Positions 9,073 through 17,057 of a stretch of DNA of 64,000 nt are shown piece after piece. The notes beneath the pieces are model-generated. The model was given only the letters and a program-made list of their open reading frames with translations, made no database searches and was not told the origin of the DNA. The first letter of the stretch is position 1, and the number at the start of each line of letters is the position of its first letter. Origin of the DNA: Mucilaginibacter saanensis (GTDB lineage Bacteria; Bacteroidota; Bacteroidia; Sphingobacteriales; Sphingobacteriaceae). The position numbers and the translations under genes were made by a program. The DNA lies in the NCBI RefSeq assembly GCF_014200575.1, contig NZ_JACHBZ010000002.1, positions 620,001-684,000 on the forward strand, read 5' to 3'.

Positions 9073-9439
9073 AAACTTGTAAAAGTTGGTTAATTGCGGT
9101 TTTTAGATCGTTAGGTTTAAAAGGTTTGTGTATGTAGGCCTCAACTTTAAATGGCATTTTGCTCACTTGTTCCTCAAGGTCATGTGCAGCTGAAAGTAAT
9201 ATTACCGGTATATCACGATAAAAGCCGCTGATCTTAACATTTTTAACAAATGACTGGCCATCAAAATAAGGCATTTGAAGATCTGATATAATTAATTCAG
9301 GCATATTGCCAGCCTCAAGCCAGCCAAACGCATCAATGCCATTGCTTTTTACAACTACATCATAATCCTTTGCAAGTATAAAATTGAGTAATTTTAATAT
9401 GCTTAAATCGTCATCAACAATTAGTAGGGTTTTTTTCAT
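9053..9439 (-). CDS. single-domain response regulator (CheY-like)
   Basis: A 128-residue stand-alone receiver with all phosphorylation residues: acidic triad D9-D10-D11, phospho-acceptor D53 in I-I-S-D-L-Q-M-P, S83 in L-L-S-A and K105 in H-K-P-F. There is no output domain. It is the first gene of the minus-strand polysaccharide operon, and its 3' end overlaps the pseudo-receiver sugar transferase by 20 nt. That arrangement suggests the two products are made together and may bind each other, so that phosphorylation tunes the first step of polysaccharide synthesis. No cognate histidine kinase gene lies nearby; the one at 58-59 kb pairs with its own regulator. Confidence 0.9.
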   Translation of the reverse strand: MKKTLLIVDDDLSILKLLNFILAKDYDVVVKSNGIDAFGWLEAGNMPELIISDLQMPYFDGQSFVKNVKISGFYRDIPVILLSAAHDLEEQVSKMPFKVEAYIHKPFKPNDLKTAINQLLQVYEATNI

Positions 9440-9993
9440 TATTAAAGTTTTAGGTTGATTGAATTAATAATCAGAAAGAAATACATATTACGAAAGATTT
9501 AAAGGGCTAAATTTTGAATTAAATCTTTTTAAGTTGTTCATATTTAAAAAAAAATAAAAATTATTCGGTGTACGTTAAAACGACATCCGGGGTTTGGTTT
9601 TTGTTAATTTCATTTGAAAAAAAACAACCCTCATGTCTATTCAGGATTTATATTTCAATTTGTGTACCGAAAGTGTATAAATAGAGCTATTGGAGCCGTT
9701 TTGTGCCGGTTTAATGGCTAACAAACCTGTAATGTGCTTATATTTTATCAGAAATAAGCCTGTAGGAGTTTGGCATGGGTAAAACTGGGAATGGGGTTTA
9801 TTATTTAAAGTGAGGAAATTATTCCCACTTAGGGAATAATTTTTCTATAAATTAATGTATACGCAAGTTTTTGTAGCTTAAAAGGAAAATATCTAATAAC
9901 TGGGTAATAAAAGAAGATAGCGATGCATGTGCATCGCTATCTTCTTTTGTTGTAGTAGACGGGATTGATTAACCACCACATATAAGGTACAGA
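9440..9993. other. 554-bp intergenic region upstream of the polysaccharide operon
   Basis: This AT-rich region must hold the promoter of the minus-strand polysaccharide operon, which begins at 9439. I could not find a clean TAnnTTTG -7 word on the minus strand here. The right end holds the perfect hairpin at 9911-9946, described separately. No open reading frame of merit and no RNA gene was recognised. Confidence 0.5.
9911..9946 (-). terminator. perfect hairpin terminator after the VOC gene
   Basis: Perfect 17-bp arms (9911-9927 and 9930-9946) around a 2-nt centre. The outer part is AAGAAGAT/ATCTTCTT, so each strand ends in T-rich sequence. It lies about 47 nt past the stop of the minus-strand VOC gene, so a rho-independent terminator for that gene is the likely role. 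The A/T-rich flanks would let it work in both directions. Confidence 0.7.
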
Positions 9994-10389
9994 TTAACTA
10001 TTTTGCTCAATAACTGATAAAATGTTTCCTGCCGGATCATTAAACCAGGCTATGGCCGGTCCATCATTACCTGTTAAAATACCCTTTTCATTTGTTTTAA
10101 GGTACTCATTATTATATACAATAAACTTCACTCCGCGTTGCGTTAGCTGATCAACAGTTTTTTCAACGTTTTTTACTTGAAAGTTAAGTATAGTAAATGT
10201 AGCCGGTACGTGATTAGGCTTTGGGTATATTAAAACAGGCGTGTTTCCTTCGTTAACGTACAGGTTTAGTAAATTGGGCATGTCATCATCATAAGAAACT
10301 TTGAGTCCAAGTACTTTGCCATAAAACTCTTTGGCCTGGGATAAATCGTTTACCGAAAAGCCGCTAAACGCTTTGCTGTTTTCTAACAT
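9994..10389 (-). CDS. VOC/glyoxalase-family protein
   Basis: A 131-residue single-module vicinal-oxygen-chelate protein, cytoplasmic. The start chosen is ATG at 10389; the longer reading to 10413 would need a TTG start and only adds eight residues. Family features are [13 protein letters not shown] near the N-terminus, the G-L-K-V strand, and the closing [12 protein letters not shown]. One module usually gives half an active site, so a dimer is expected. The substrate is unknown; the family covers glyoxalases, dioxygenases and antibiotic-binding proteins. It is monocistronic, with a terminator just downstream. Confidence 0.8.
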   Translation of the reverse strand: MLENSKAFSGFSVNDLSQAKEFYGKVLGLKVSYDDDMPNLLNLYVNEGNTPVLIYPKPNHVPATFTILNFQVKNVEKTVDQLTQRGVKFIVYNNEYLKTNEKGILTGNDGPAIAWFNDPAGNILSVIEQNS

Positions 10390-10749
10390 AATATCAAGGT
10401 TGTTAATTAACAATTAATTAGTAGGTTTTTGTTTGCAACCATCGTCAATCCTGCAATATTTCGGCGTTGCAACCAAAATCCTTTAAAAAGATAATCAATG
10501 CGCGTGATTTTATTACTCCTTTAGCGCATTATATACGTAATATCTTATCGCAGTGATCCAGATCAAAATTGGCATGTTAACTTACAAATGTTTTGTGTAT
10601 TTGGCCTATTAATAACTTGGCATTTTCTACGCGTGTTTACGTTTGTTTTAAAAGCCTCTACCGTCATTTTAACTGATGTTAACGTATGCGTTATATATTC
10701 GGTTTATAGCCGTTTGTGTAGCATGCGATTTGACGCGTTGTTATGCTAA
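10390..10749. other. 360-bp intergenic region, nothing recognised
   Basis: AT-rich spacer between the DoxX gene (minus, ends 10750) and the VOC gene (minus, starts 10389). It should contain the VOC promoter and the end of the DoxX transcript. No exact TAnnTTTG word on the minus strand, no strong hairpin and no credible small ORF was found. Confidence 0.5.
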
Positions 10750-11127
10750 TTATTTCACTGCAAACAACGTTATATAATTTTTACGGTTGACGTATGCCAG
10801 AAATAAAACACCGGCGAGTAGTGGTATAACGGTCACCAGATCTCCCGGGCTCAAAAAAGCATGAAACAATACAATGTTTATCATAATTGGGAATATAACT
10901 ACCGTAGCAAGCGTCACAAACCGACCTGTGATAAAAGCAATGGAGCATACTAACTCAGTTATTTTAATTAGCGGTAATAAATACACCGCGGCGTTTACAC
11001 CGTCCATAAATATCTTTACATTCCCTTGAAGTGGCGGCGTAGGAACAAGTTTAAAAAGTACCACTATGGATGACGCGAGGAACATGAGCCCCACCAGGAT
11101 ACGGACAATGATTACAGCTATTTTCAT
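10750..11127 (-). CDS. DoxX-family membrane protein
   Basis: A 125-residue inner-membrane protein with four predicted helices (about 4-24, 46-68, 73-93, 99-118). The family layout starts with an R-I-L-V-G-L-M-F-L-A-S helix. DoxX-family proteins are associated with redox and thiol stress in some bacteria, but the function of this branch is unknown. It is the last gene of a three-gene minus-strand unit, starting 10 nt after another DoxX-like gene. Confidence 0.75.
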   Translation of the reverse strand: MKIAVIIVRILVGLMFLASSIVVLFKLVPTPPLQGNVKIFMDGVNAAVYLLPLIKITELVCSIAFITGRFVTLATVVIFPIMINIVLFHAFLSPGDLVTVIPLLAGVLFLAYVNRKNYITLFAVK

Positions 11128-11137
11128 GATATAAGGT

Positions 11138-11539
11138 TTAATTGTTTACAATATTTAATTCAGGTGTTTTTAAACTATCAAATTTTTTCCAGGAGTAATA
11201 GGTTAAAAACATCACGGCAAGTATAATGAGTGGTAGTATCAGAAATGAGCCACTATCGCCAACAAACGCTCTTGAGGCAAACGCCCCAATAAAGTTGAAC
11301 GCAAAACCTGCATATGCCCATTCTTTTATAGTTTTAAATTTGGTTTGTACTATGGCAATTACTCCTAAGAGCTTTGCCACGCCCAAAATTATCAATACGT
11401 ACATAGGATAGCCCAGGTGATGCATTACATCTTTTCCGGCTTGTTGTTGGGTTACTCCGCCGTATCCATCGCTCAGCATAGCCAAAGCAAACAGGATGGT
11501 TAATATCCAGTAAATAATTTTGATTGGTTTGGGTTTCAT
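11138..11539 (-). CDS. DoxX-like family membrane protein
   Basis: A 133-residue protein with four hydrophobic segments and the DoxX-like arrangement: an N-terminal helix with I-I-Y-W-I-L-T-I-L-F-A, a short H-H-L-G-Y-P-x-Y loop near residue 42, then L-G-V-A-K-L-L-G. It lies between the double PhnB-like protein (17 nt upstream) and a second DoxX protein (10 nt downstream). This pairing of VOC/PhnB-like and DoxX-like genes is common in Bacteroidota stress loci. The biochemical role is not known. Confidence 0.75.
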   Translation of the reverse strand: MKPKPIKIIYWILTILFALAMLSDGYGGVTQQQAGKDVMHHLGYPMYVLIILGVAKLLGVIAIVQTKFKTIKEWAYAGFAFNFIGAFASRAFVGDSGSFLILPLIILAVMFLTYYSWKKFDSLKTPELNIVNN

Positions 11540-11556
11540 AAATTTATTGATAAAAG

Positions 11557-12402
11557 TTAATTAAGCGTACAATCAGCCATCCATTGAATACCAAACTGAT
11601 CCGTTAGCATACCAAAATAACTGCCCCAGGGAGATTTGTCAAATGGGAACGATACTTTTCCGCCACCTGCCGCAAGTGCATTAAACAACTTTCTGGTTTC
11701 GTCCACATCGTCGCCGTTGATGGAAAGGAAACAATTATTGCCCCGTACCAGGGTTTTACACATTTCGCCTATGGCATCTGTTGCCATCAGTACGTTTCCT
11801 TTACCTGCTTCGCCAATGGGTAATGATATGTGCATCAATTTGTTTTTATCTGCTTCGGCGGTATTACCAGCCTCGGGGCTGTCTTTAAAACGGATCAGCA
11901 TAAAAAACTCACCGCCAAAAACTGATCTGTAAAAGTCAAACGCTTCTTCGGTGTTACCTGCAAAATTTAAATACGGGTTAATGGTTGTCATTGAATCAGC
12001 CATCCACTGAATGCCAAACTGATCTTTTAACTGACCAAAGTAACCACTCCATGGCGCCTTATCAAAAGGGACAACTATTTCGCCGCCAACAGCAAGTGCA
12101 TTAAATAATTTTTCAGTTTCTTCCGGTGTTTCGCCATTCATGCAAATATGGTAGCCGGTATCATGCACCAATGCCTTTGCCATATCACCTAACATGTCTG
12201 TCCCCATCAGTACATTTCCTTTACCCATAGGCAAAGCTATATGCATCAATTTATCCTGGTCAGCTTCGGCAGCATTATCAGCTTCAAAGCTGTTTTTATA
12301 CCGCATTACAGTTAAAAAATCGCCGCCAAAAACCGATCTGTAAAAGTTAAATGCGTCTTCGGTGTTGCCTGCAAAATTCAAATAAGGGTTAATGGTTATC
12401 AT
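11557..12402 (-). CDS. tandem double PhnB/VOC-like protein
   Basis: A 281-residue cytoplasmic protein made of two full PhnB-like (3-demethylubiquinone methyltransferase-like VOC) modules, residues about 1-138 and 139-281. Both begin with T-I-N-P-Y-L-N-F-A-G-N-T-E and end with D-Q-F-G-I-Q-W-M-A-D. My hand alignment gives roughly two-thirds identity between copies. At the junction, module 1 ends ..A-D-S and module 2 begins M-T-T-I-N-P, reading GAT-TCA-ATG. That looks like a former stop codon turned into TCA, joining two tandem genes. It heads a three-gene unit with two DoxX proteins. The usual member is a one-module homodimer; the function is uncharacterised. Confidence 0.85.
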   Translation of the reverse strand: MITINPYLNFAGNTEDAFNFYRSVFGGDFLTVMRYKNSFEADNAAEADQDKLMHIALPMGKGNVLMGTDMLGDMAKALVHDTGYHICMNGETPEETEKLFNALAVGGEIVVPFDKAPWSGYFGQLKDQFGIQWMADSMTTINPYLNFAGNTEEAFDFYRSVFGGEFFMLIRFKDSPEAGNTAEADKNKLMHISLPIGEAGKGNVLMATDAIGEMCKTLVRGNNCFLSINGDDVDETRKLFNALAAGGGKVSFPFDKSPWGSYFGMLTDQFGIQWMADCTLN

Positions 12403-12457
12403 CTCGTGTTTAATTTAAGTATTTATGTATCTGTTGTTTCAGGAATGATGTACAGAT

Positions 12458-12465
12458 CAAATTTA
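12458..12465 (-). promoter_or_regulatory. candidate -7 promoter element for the PhnB/DoxX unit
   Basis: The minus strand reads TAAATTTG, an exact match to the Bacteroidota -7 consensus TAnnTTTG. Transcription would begin near 12451, giving a leader of about 49 nt before the ATG at 12402. No TTG was found at the expected -33 distance, so this is a moderate call. Confidence 0.4.
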
Positions 12466-12517
12466 CTTGGATTAAATAGTATCTGAAAGGGGTAAATACG
12501 ACACTTTAAGGGGTTGA

Positions 12518-13261
12518 TTATGACAATATGTTATTTTCGGAAATGAACCTGTACAGGTATGGAGCTTTGTGTGCGCCTCCTGTCCATTTTTTTGCAATGC
12601 GTTCTAATATACACAAACTTAGCATTTTACGCTGAAAGGCAGCTCGGATCAGCTTTTTGTTCAGGATGGTTTCATAAAGGCTCTGTAGATCGCCCATGGT
12701 AAAGGTTTCTGATAACAAGTTAAAGCCAATTAATTTATGATCGAGGTTGGCCTGCAGGGTTTGTAATGCTTTATTCACTATTTCCTGGTGATCCTGCATT
12801 AATGTTGGTAGGGCATCCAGGCTAAACCAGTCACAGCTATCAGATATACTGTCTGGTGTAGGGATTACTTTCGTAAAATCAACTAAAGCATAATACCCAA
12901 CAGACACAAAGCGCTTTAATAGCCAATGATCATTTAGAGGTATAAAGTTGCGGGCAGCCATGATGGTTTTAAGCGGAGCCACGTCATGCCTGTTTTTATT
13001 TCCAAATACATAAAATTGCTCCAGAAAAATATCAGTTAATGCTGTGCGACTAAATAACACCCGCCTGGCGGCTTCATTTACATCCTCATTTTGATGGATG
13101 AAACCTCCGGGTAGCGCAAACAGACCAGTATTTTTGTAAGTAAGTAATAAAACTTTTAACTGGTTATCATGAAAACCAAAAATAACGGTATCAATAGCCA
13201 AACCCGGTAAAAAGCCCTCACCAGTAACATTAGTTTCCTGTTTTATAAATTCATCGCTCAT
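12518..13261 (-). CDS. NrtR-type Nudix transcriptional regulator with degenerate Nudix box
   Basis: A 247-residue protein with an N-terminal Nudix fold (about 18-150) and a C-terminal winged-helix domain (about 175-240; L-L-S-E-T-F-T-M-G-D-L-Q-S-L-Y-E). The Nudix box starts normally at G53 with E59, but the catalytic R-E-U-x-E-E reads R67-V-L-F-S-R72. The three catalytic glutamates are V68, S71 and R72, so pyrophosphohydrolase activity should be lost and the fold should only bind a ligand. This matches Bacteroidota NrtR-family regulators (for example AraR) that sense sugars or nucleotides. It is divergent from the esterase gene at 13404 with a palindrome between them, so autoregulation and esterase control are likely. 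Confidence 0.85.
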   Translation of the reverse strand: MSDEFIKQETNVTGEGFLPGLAIDTVIFGFHDNQLKVLLLTYKNTGLFALPGGFIHQNEDVNEAARRVLFSRTALTDIFLEQFYVFGNKNRHDVAPLKTIMAARNFIPLNDHWLLKRFVSVGYYALVDFTKVIPTPDSISDSCDWFSLDALPTLMQDHQEIVNKALQTLQANLDHKLIGFNLLSETFTMGDLQSLYETILNKKLIRAAFQRKMLSLCILERIAKKWTGGAHKAPYLYRFISENNILS

Positions 13262-13319
13262 TTTTATTGTAAAAATTCAAAGCAAGTAACAAAAAAATTG
13301 GTGCTTAATTAAATTTAAT

Positions 13320-13350
13320 TTATTATTGTAACATAATGATACAATAATAA
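13320..13350. promoter_or_regulatory. palindromic operator candidate between Nudix regulator and esterase
   Basis: Perfect 11-bp inverted repeat, TTATTATTGTA (13320-13330) and TACAATAATAA (13340-13350), with a 9-bp spacer centred at 13335. It lies between the divergent regulator (start 13261) and esterase (start 13404), where a dimeric winged-helix protein would be expected to bind. There is no terminator logic here because both neighbours read away from it. Assigning it to the Nudix regulator is inference. Confidence 0.55.
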
Positions 13351-13403
13351 TCAAATCTCGTAAATTGATCATTTATACCAATTTAACCATAAACAAAACC
13401 AGT

Positions 13404-15035
13404 ATGAAGAAAACGCTCTTAGCGGTGTTGCTGCTTACACAAATTACCGCTGTAAAAGTATTTAGCCAAACAAGTAACCAGGTAACTGTAGAAAATGGGG
13501 TAGTGGAGGGGACAAGGGACGCCGGATCTCCGATTCTTATTTTCAAAGGCATTCCTTATGCACTGCCGCCTGTAGGTGATTTGCGATGGAAAGAACCACA
13601 ACCAGCTCAAAACTGGCAGGGGGTGCTTAAGGCAGATCATTTTGGGCATAATCCTATGCAAAAGCCAATATTTGGCGATATGGGTTTTCGCTCGTCGGGG
13701 ATGAGTGAAGATTGTTTATACCTTAATGTGTGGACGCCTGCCAAAAGTGGGAAAGAAAAACTGCCTGTATTAGTTTATTTTTATGGTGGCGGTCTTGCCG
13801 CGGGGGACGGATCTGAACCGCGCTATGATGGTGAAAGCATGGCCAAAAAAGGCATTGTGGTACTTACGGTAAATTACAGGCTGGGAATATTTGGCTTTTT
13901 TGCACATCCTGATTTAACCAAAGAGTCGCCTAATCATTCATCAGGTAATTATGGTTATCTTGACCAGCATGCCGCTTTGGTGTGGGTGCAGAAAAATATA
14001 GCTGCTTTTGGCGGCGACCCTAAAAGGGTCACCATTGCAGGCGAGTCTGCAGGTTCAATTTCCGTATCGGTACAAATGGCTTCACCTTTGTCAAAAGATC
14101 TGATAGCCGGTGCAATAGGTGAAAGTGGTGCGGGTATAAAACCAACCTTGTTCCCGATTCCTTTGGCAGATGGTGAGAAAAATGGTGCAGCTTTTGCCGC
14201 TCGGTTAAAAGTGGGCTCATTGGCGGAGTTAAGGGCTATTCCAGCTACTCAATTGCTTGATTCAGTTTTTCAGCCGGGCGTATCTGCTACTTCTGCCACT
14301 ATTGATGGTTATTTACTAAACAAATCATTACCCGCAATTTTTGAAGCCGGAGAACAGGCTCACGTACCCATTTTAGTTGGATGGAACTCAGCTGAAGTGC
14401 CTTATCAGTTTATATTTAGGGCAGATGCACCAACACTTGAAAACTATACCAAAGTTTTACACCAGCTTTATAATGATAAGGCTGACGAGGCGTTAAAATT
14501 ATATCCTGCTTCAACAAACGATGAGGTGATTAAATCAGCAACGGCCCTGGCCAGTGATCGTTTTATAGTATATAGTACCTGGAAATGGGCCGATCTGCAA
14601 ATGCAAACCGGTAATAAACCGGTATACCGCTATGAGTTTTCGCGTATACGCCCTGCTATGACAGCACAAATGGGCAACGCAACACCTGGCCTTGCGGGTG
14701 GTGTGGTAAAAGGCGACGCCGCAAAGCCAACTCCAAAGGTGACTGCTGTTGGTGCACCTCATGCCTCAGAAATTGAGTACGCCATGGGAAACCTGGCCAG
14801 TAATAAAGTTTACGCCTGGACACCGGATGACTATAAAGTGTCGGCAACCATGGAAAACTATTTTGCCAATTTTATAAAAAACGGAAACCCTAATGGCGGT
14901 GGTTTGCCTAACTGGGAAGCTAATACAAGCAATGCTAACGTTAAGTTTATGAATATTGATGTTAAAAGCGAACTTAAACCTGAAGTTAACCGGGCCCGTT
15001 ATCTGTTTTTGGACAAGGATTACATGAAGCAATAA
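13404..15035 (+). CDS. exported type B carboxylesterase
   Basis: A 543-residue alpha/beta-hydrolase of the carboxylesterase/p-nitrobenzyl esterase family. The start chosen is ATG 13404, which gives a clean signal peptide (M-K-K-T-L-L-A-V-L-L.. cleaved near S-Q-T, about residue 22); the reading from 13365 would bury it. The nucleophile is S215 in G-E-S-A-G, the family signature S-E-D-C-L-Y-L-N-V-W is at 101-110, and the oxyanion-hole stretch F-Y-G-G-G is at 126-130 (Tyr instead of the usual His). A likely catalytic His lies in A-P-H-A-S-E-I near residue 450. It would cleave carboxylic esters in the periplasm or outside. It is divergent from a degenerate Nudix regulator and ends in a hairpin terminator. 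Confidence 0.9.
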   Translation: MKKTLLAVLLLTQITAVKVFSQTSNQVTVENGVVEGTRDAGSPILIFKGIPYALPPVGDLRWKEPQPAQNWQGVLKADHFGHNPMQKPIFGDMGFRSSGMSEDCLYLNVWTPAKSGKEKLPVLVYFYGGGLAAGDGSEPRYDGESMAKKGIVVLTVNYRLGIFGFFAHPDLTKESPNHSSGNYGYLDQHAALVWVQKNIAAFGGDPKRVTIAGESAGSISVSVQMASPLSKDLIAGAIGESGAGIKPTLFPIPLADGEKNGAAFAARLKVGSLAELRAIPATQLLDSVFQPGVSATSATIDGYLLNKSLPAIFEAGEQAHVPILVGWNSAEVPYQFIFRADAPTLENYTKVLHQLYNDKADEALKLYPASTNDEVIKSATALASDRFIVYSTWKWADLQMQTGNKPVYRYEFSRIRPAMTAQMGNATPGLAGGVVKGDAAKPTPKVTAVGAPHASEIEYAMGNLASNKVYAWTPDDYKVSATMENYFANFIKNGNPNGGGLPNWEANTSNANVKFMNIDVKSELKPEVNRARYLFLDKDYMKQ

Positions 15036-15055
15036 TTTAATTAGTTTGATTTTAT

Positions 15056-15095
15056 AAATCCCGGCTGCTAAAAAGTAACCGGGATTTTATTTTTG
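15056..15095 (+). terminator. terminator after the esterase
   Basis: Arms AAATCCCGG (15056-15064) and CCGGGATTT (15079-15087) around a 14-nt loop, followed by TATTTTT. It begins about 20 nt after the esterase stop, so a rho-independent terminator is likely. Confidence 0.7.
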
Positions 15096-15129
15096 GTATT
15101 GATTCTTTTTGAATAGGTTAGTACCTGAT

Positions 15130-15828
15130 ATGAGCACATTTGCCGACAGGATAATAGCATTTAATAAACAGCTGGATTTTACTGGAACTTTGCCGGCAGG
15201 CATTAGTATCATGAATCCGTTTAAAGAAAACGGACCGGCTTTGTCGGTATCAACACAGTTTTATCATAAATATTATAATGATAACCACCCGCGACATTTA
15301 ATATTAGGAATAAACCCAGGCAGGTTTGGCTCTGGAATGACAGGGGTTTCATTTACTGACCCTAAAAGAATGATAAACGAATGTCATATACCGTACCCCG
15401 GTCATTTAACACATGAGCCATCATCTGAGTATGTGTATGAAATGATCCACGCATTTGGCGGCATTCAGCAGTTTTATGAGCAATTTTATATTCATTCCGT
15501 TTGCCCGCTGGGATTTACCATCACCGGTGCTAACAATAAAGAAGTGAATTATAATTACTACGATAAGCCGGAACTCCAAAAAGCGGTATATCCCTTTATT
15601 ATCGAAAATCTGCAAAAACAGATAGAGCTGGGGTTTGAAACGGATATTTGTTTTTGCTTTGGTATTGGTAAAAATGAAGCTTTTTTACGCAAGCTGAATC
15701 AAGAACAAAAGTTTTTTAAGGAGATTATTGCATTGGAACACCCGCGCTACATTATGCAGTATAAGGCAAAAACTAAGCAGGATTATATTGCAAAATATCT
15801 TCGCGAGCTTAGTAAGGCCGTGGTGTAG
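15130..15828 (+). CDS. SMUG2-type uracil-DNA glycosylase family protein
   Basis: A 232-residue cytoplasmic protein of the UDG superfamily, SMUG2/DUF4918 branch, expected to remove uracil or oxidised pyrimidines from DNA. The start chosen is ATG 15130; the reading from 15109 needs TTG. Motif 1 is G-I-N-P-G-R-F-G-S-G near residue 65, followed by T-G-V-S-F-T-D-P. Motif 2 is the H-P-R-Y-I-M-Q-Y stretch near residue 206, in the place of the H-P-S motif. It appears monocistronic, following the esterase terminator. Base specificity is not readable from sequence. Confidence 0.75.
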   Translation: MSTFADRIIAFNKQLDFTGTLPAGISIMNPFKENGPALSVSTQFYHKYYNDNHPRHLILGINPGRFGSGMTGVSFTDPKRMINECHIPYPGHLTHEPSSEYVYEMIHAFGGIQQFYEQFYIHSVCPLGFTITGANNKEVNYNYYDKPELQKAVYPFIIENLQKQIELGFETDICFCFGIGKNEAFLRKLNQEQKFFKEIIALEHPRYIMQYKAKTKQDYIAKYLRELSKAVV

Positions 15829-15843
15829 CGCTAATAGGGGTGA

Positions 15844-16173
15844 TTATTTGGTAGTGATGTCGCGTTTATGATCATCAAATTCCTTACCGGTGGCATGGTA
15901 ATTTCTGATCAGCTGTGCGAGTTGTTTCAGCTCAAAATCTGTAAGCTCTGTACCGCCGGAATAGTGATATCCACCATCCGCATTTTCAAGAAATATGGCG
16001 CCCAGGTAACCTTTATCAAAAGTTTTAGCGCTGTCGGTATCACGATATAATTTATAGGTACCGGTATTGGCTAATTTGTCTTCATGGGTATTGGTATCTG
16101 CCGGGTCAATGGCAATAGTAATATGGCTGCCATCCTGCTTGTTTATTCCGAAAGTAACGCCGCTGGTGATCAT
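15844..16173 (-). CDS. hypothetical protein (109 aa)
   Basis: No family recognised. A small soluble, charged protein (many D, T, K) without a signal peptide or membrane helix. It starts with M-I-T-S-G-V-T-F-G-I and has a G-Y-H-Y-S-G-G segment near residue 68. It is convergent with the glycosylase gene (15-nt gap) and divergent from the MgtC-family gene. The frame is open over its full length with an ATG start, and its composition looks protein-like. Confidence 0.6.
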   Translation of the reverse strand: MITSGVTFGINKQDGSHITIAIDPADTNTHEDKLANTGTYKLYRDTDSAKTFDKGYLGAIFLENADGGYHYSGGTELTDFELKQLAQLIRNYHATGKEFDDHKRDITTK

Positions 16174-16291
16174 AGTATGTAGTTTTAATAGTAGACAAAA
16201 GAGCTCTCCGTTTGTTTTTTTAATCCCTGGTTTTCATATCGTAATTAATACTATTCAGGAATAATATCAATTCATTCCATAAATTAGTATT

Positions 16292-16969
16292 ATGATAAGT
16301 ACTTATGATATGCTTTTTCGGTTACTTGTAGCCGCTTTGTTAGGTAGTATAATAGGATGGGAGCGCGAACGCAGGCAATGGACAGCAGGACTAAGAACAC
16401 ACATGATGGTTTCATTAGGATCTGCGCTTATTATGCTGGTGTCTGCTTATGGTTTTCAGGATGTGGTAGGTAAGCCCGGTATTGAACTTGATCCTTCGCG
16501 GGTGGCCGCACAGGTAGTAAGTGGCATCGGTTTTCTTGGGGCAGGAACTATATTCTTTTTACGTAATGAAGTGGTAAAGGGCCTTACCACAGCAGCAGGT
16601 CTGTGGACAGTGGCTGCTATAGGTTTGGCAGTCGGCGGTGGTTTATATATTGAGGCCGTTAGCACCACATTTATAGCCCTGATTATACTGGCTGTATTCA
16701 AGCCTTTTGAAAATAAGTTCTTTAAGAAAAACAGGTATCGCAATATCAGGATGGTGCTTTCACAAAAACAGGTTGATTTTGAAGCTATTGAACAGGTTTT
16801 AAAAGATAATGCCATTCCTTTTAAAGAGATCAGTTTAGCTGGCGGTGATGGTAACGATGAGATCAAGATCACTATTCAAAAGCAGTTTAACCAGCAAGAA
16901 ACAGTTATGACTGTAATAGCCGAACTTAAAAAGATTAAAGGAGTGCAGGGCGTTGATTTTTTAAGCTGA
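16292..16969 (+). CDS. MgtC/SapB-family membrane protein
   Basis: A 225-residue inner-membrane protein. The N-terminal MgtC domain has about four helices (6-24, 38-56, 70-88, 97-130) with the signatures G-W-E-R-E-R-R, G-L-R-T-H-M and G-I-G-F-L-G-A-G-T-I. A soluble ACT-like C-terminal tail (about 140-225) follows. MgtC proteins help cells cope with low magnesium and acid by acting on ATP synthase in Salmonella; the role here is inferred by family only. It ends 19 nt before a very strong bidirectional hairpin. Confidence 0.85.
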   Translation: MISTYDMLFRLLVAALLGSIIGWERERRQWTAGLRTHMMVSLGSALIMLVSAYGFQDVVGKPGIELDPSRVAAQVVSGIGFLGAGTIFFLRNEVVKGLTTAAGLWTVAAIGLAVGGGLYIEAVSTTFIALIILAVFKPFENKFFKKNRYRNIRMVLSQKQVDFEAIEQVLKDNAIPFKEISLAGGDGNDEIKITIQKQFNQQETVMTVIAELKKIKGVQGVDFLS

Positions 16970-16988
16970 CCAAATACTGCTTAAATAT

Positions 16989-17045
16989 TTTTTCCAAACA
17001 TAAAACGCGCAGTAATAGATACTGCGCGTTTTATGTTTGGAAAAA
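16989..17045. terminator. perfect 26-bp bidirectional terminator hairpin
   Basis: Arms 16989-17014 and 17020-17045 are perfectly complementary, with a 5-nt loop. The outer ends are TTTTT/AAAAA and the core is GC-rich (ACGCGCAGTA). It sits between convergent MgtC-family (+) and GH3 (-) genes and would stop transcription from both sides. Confidence 0.85.
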
Positions 17046-17057
17046 TTTAGTCTGACT

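Noticed and set aside
13365..13403. Upstream start for the esterase
   Set aside because: It adds 13 residues ahead of a clean signal peptide and overlaps the operator-proximal region.
16456..16872. Open frame of 138 codons on the minus strand
   Set aside because: Antisense to the MgtC-family gene, without start context or homology.
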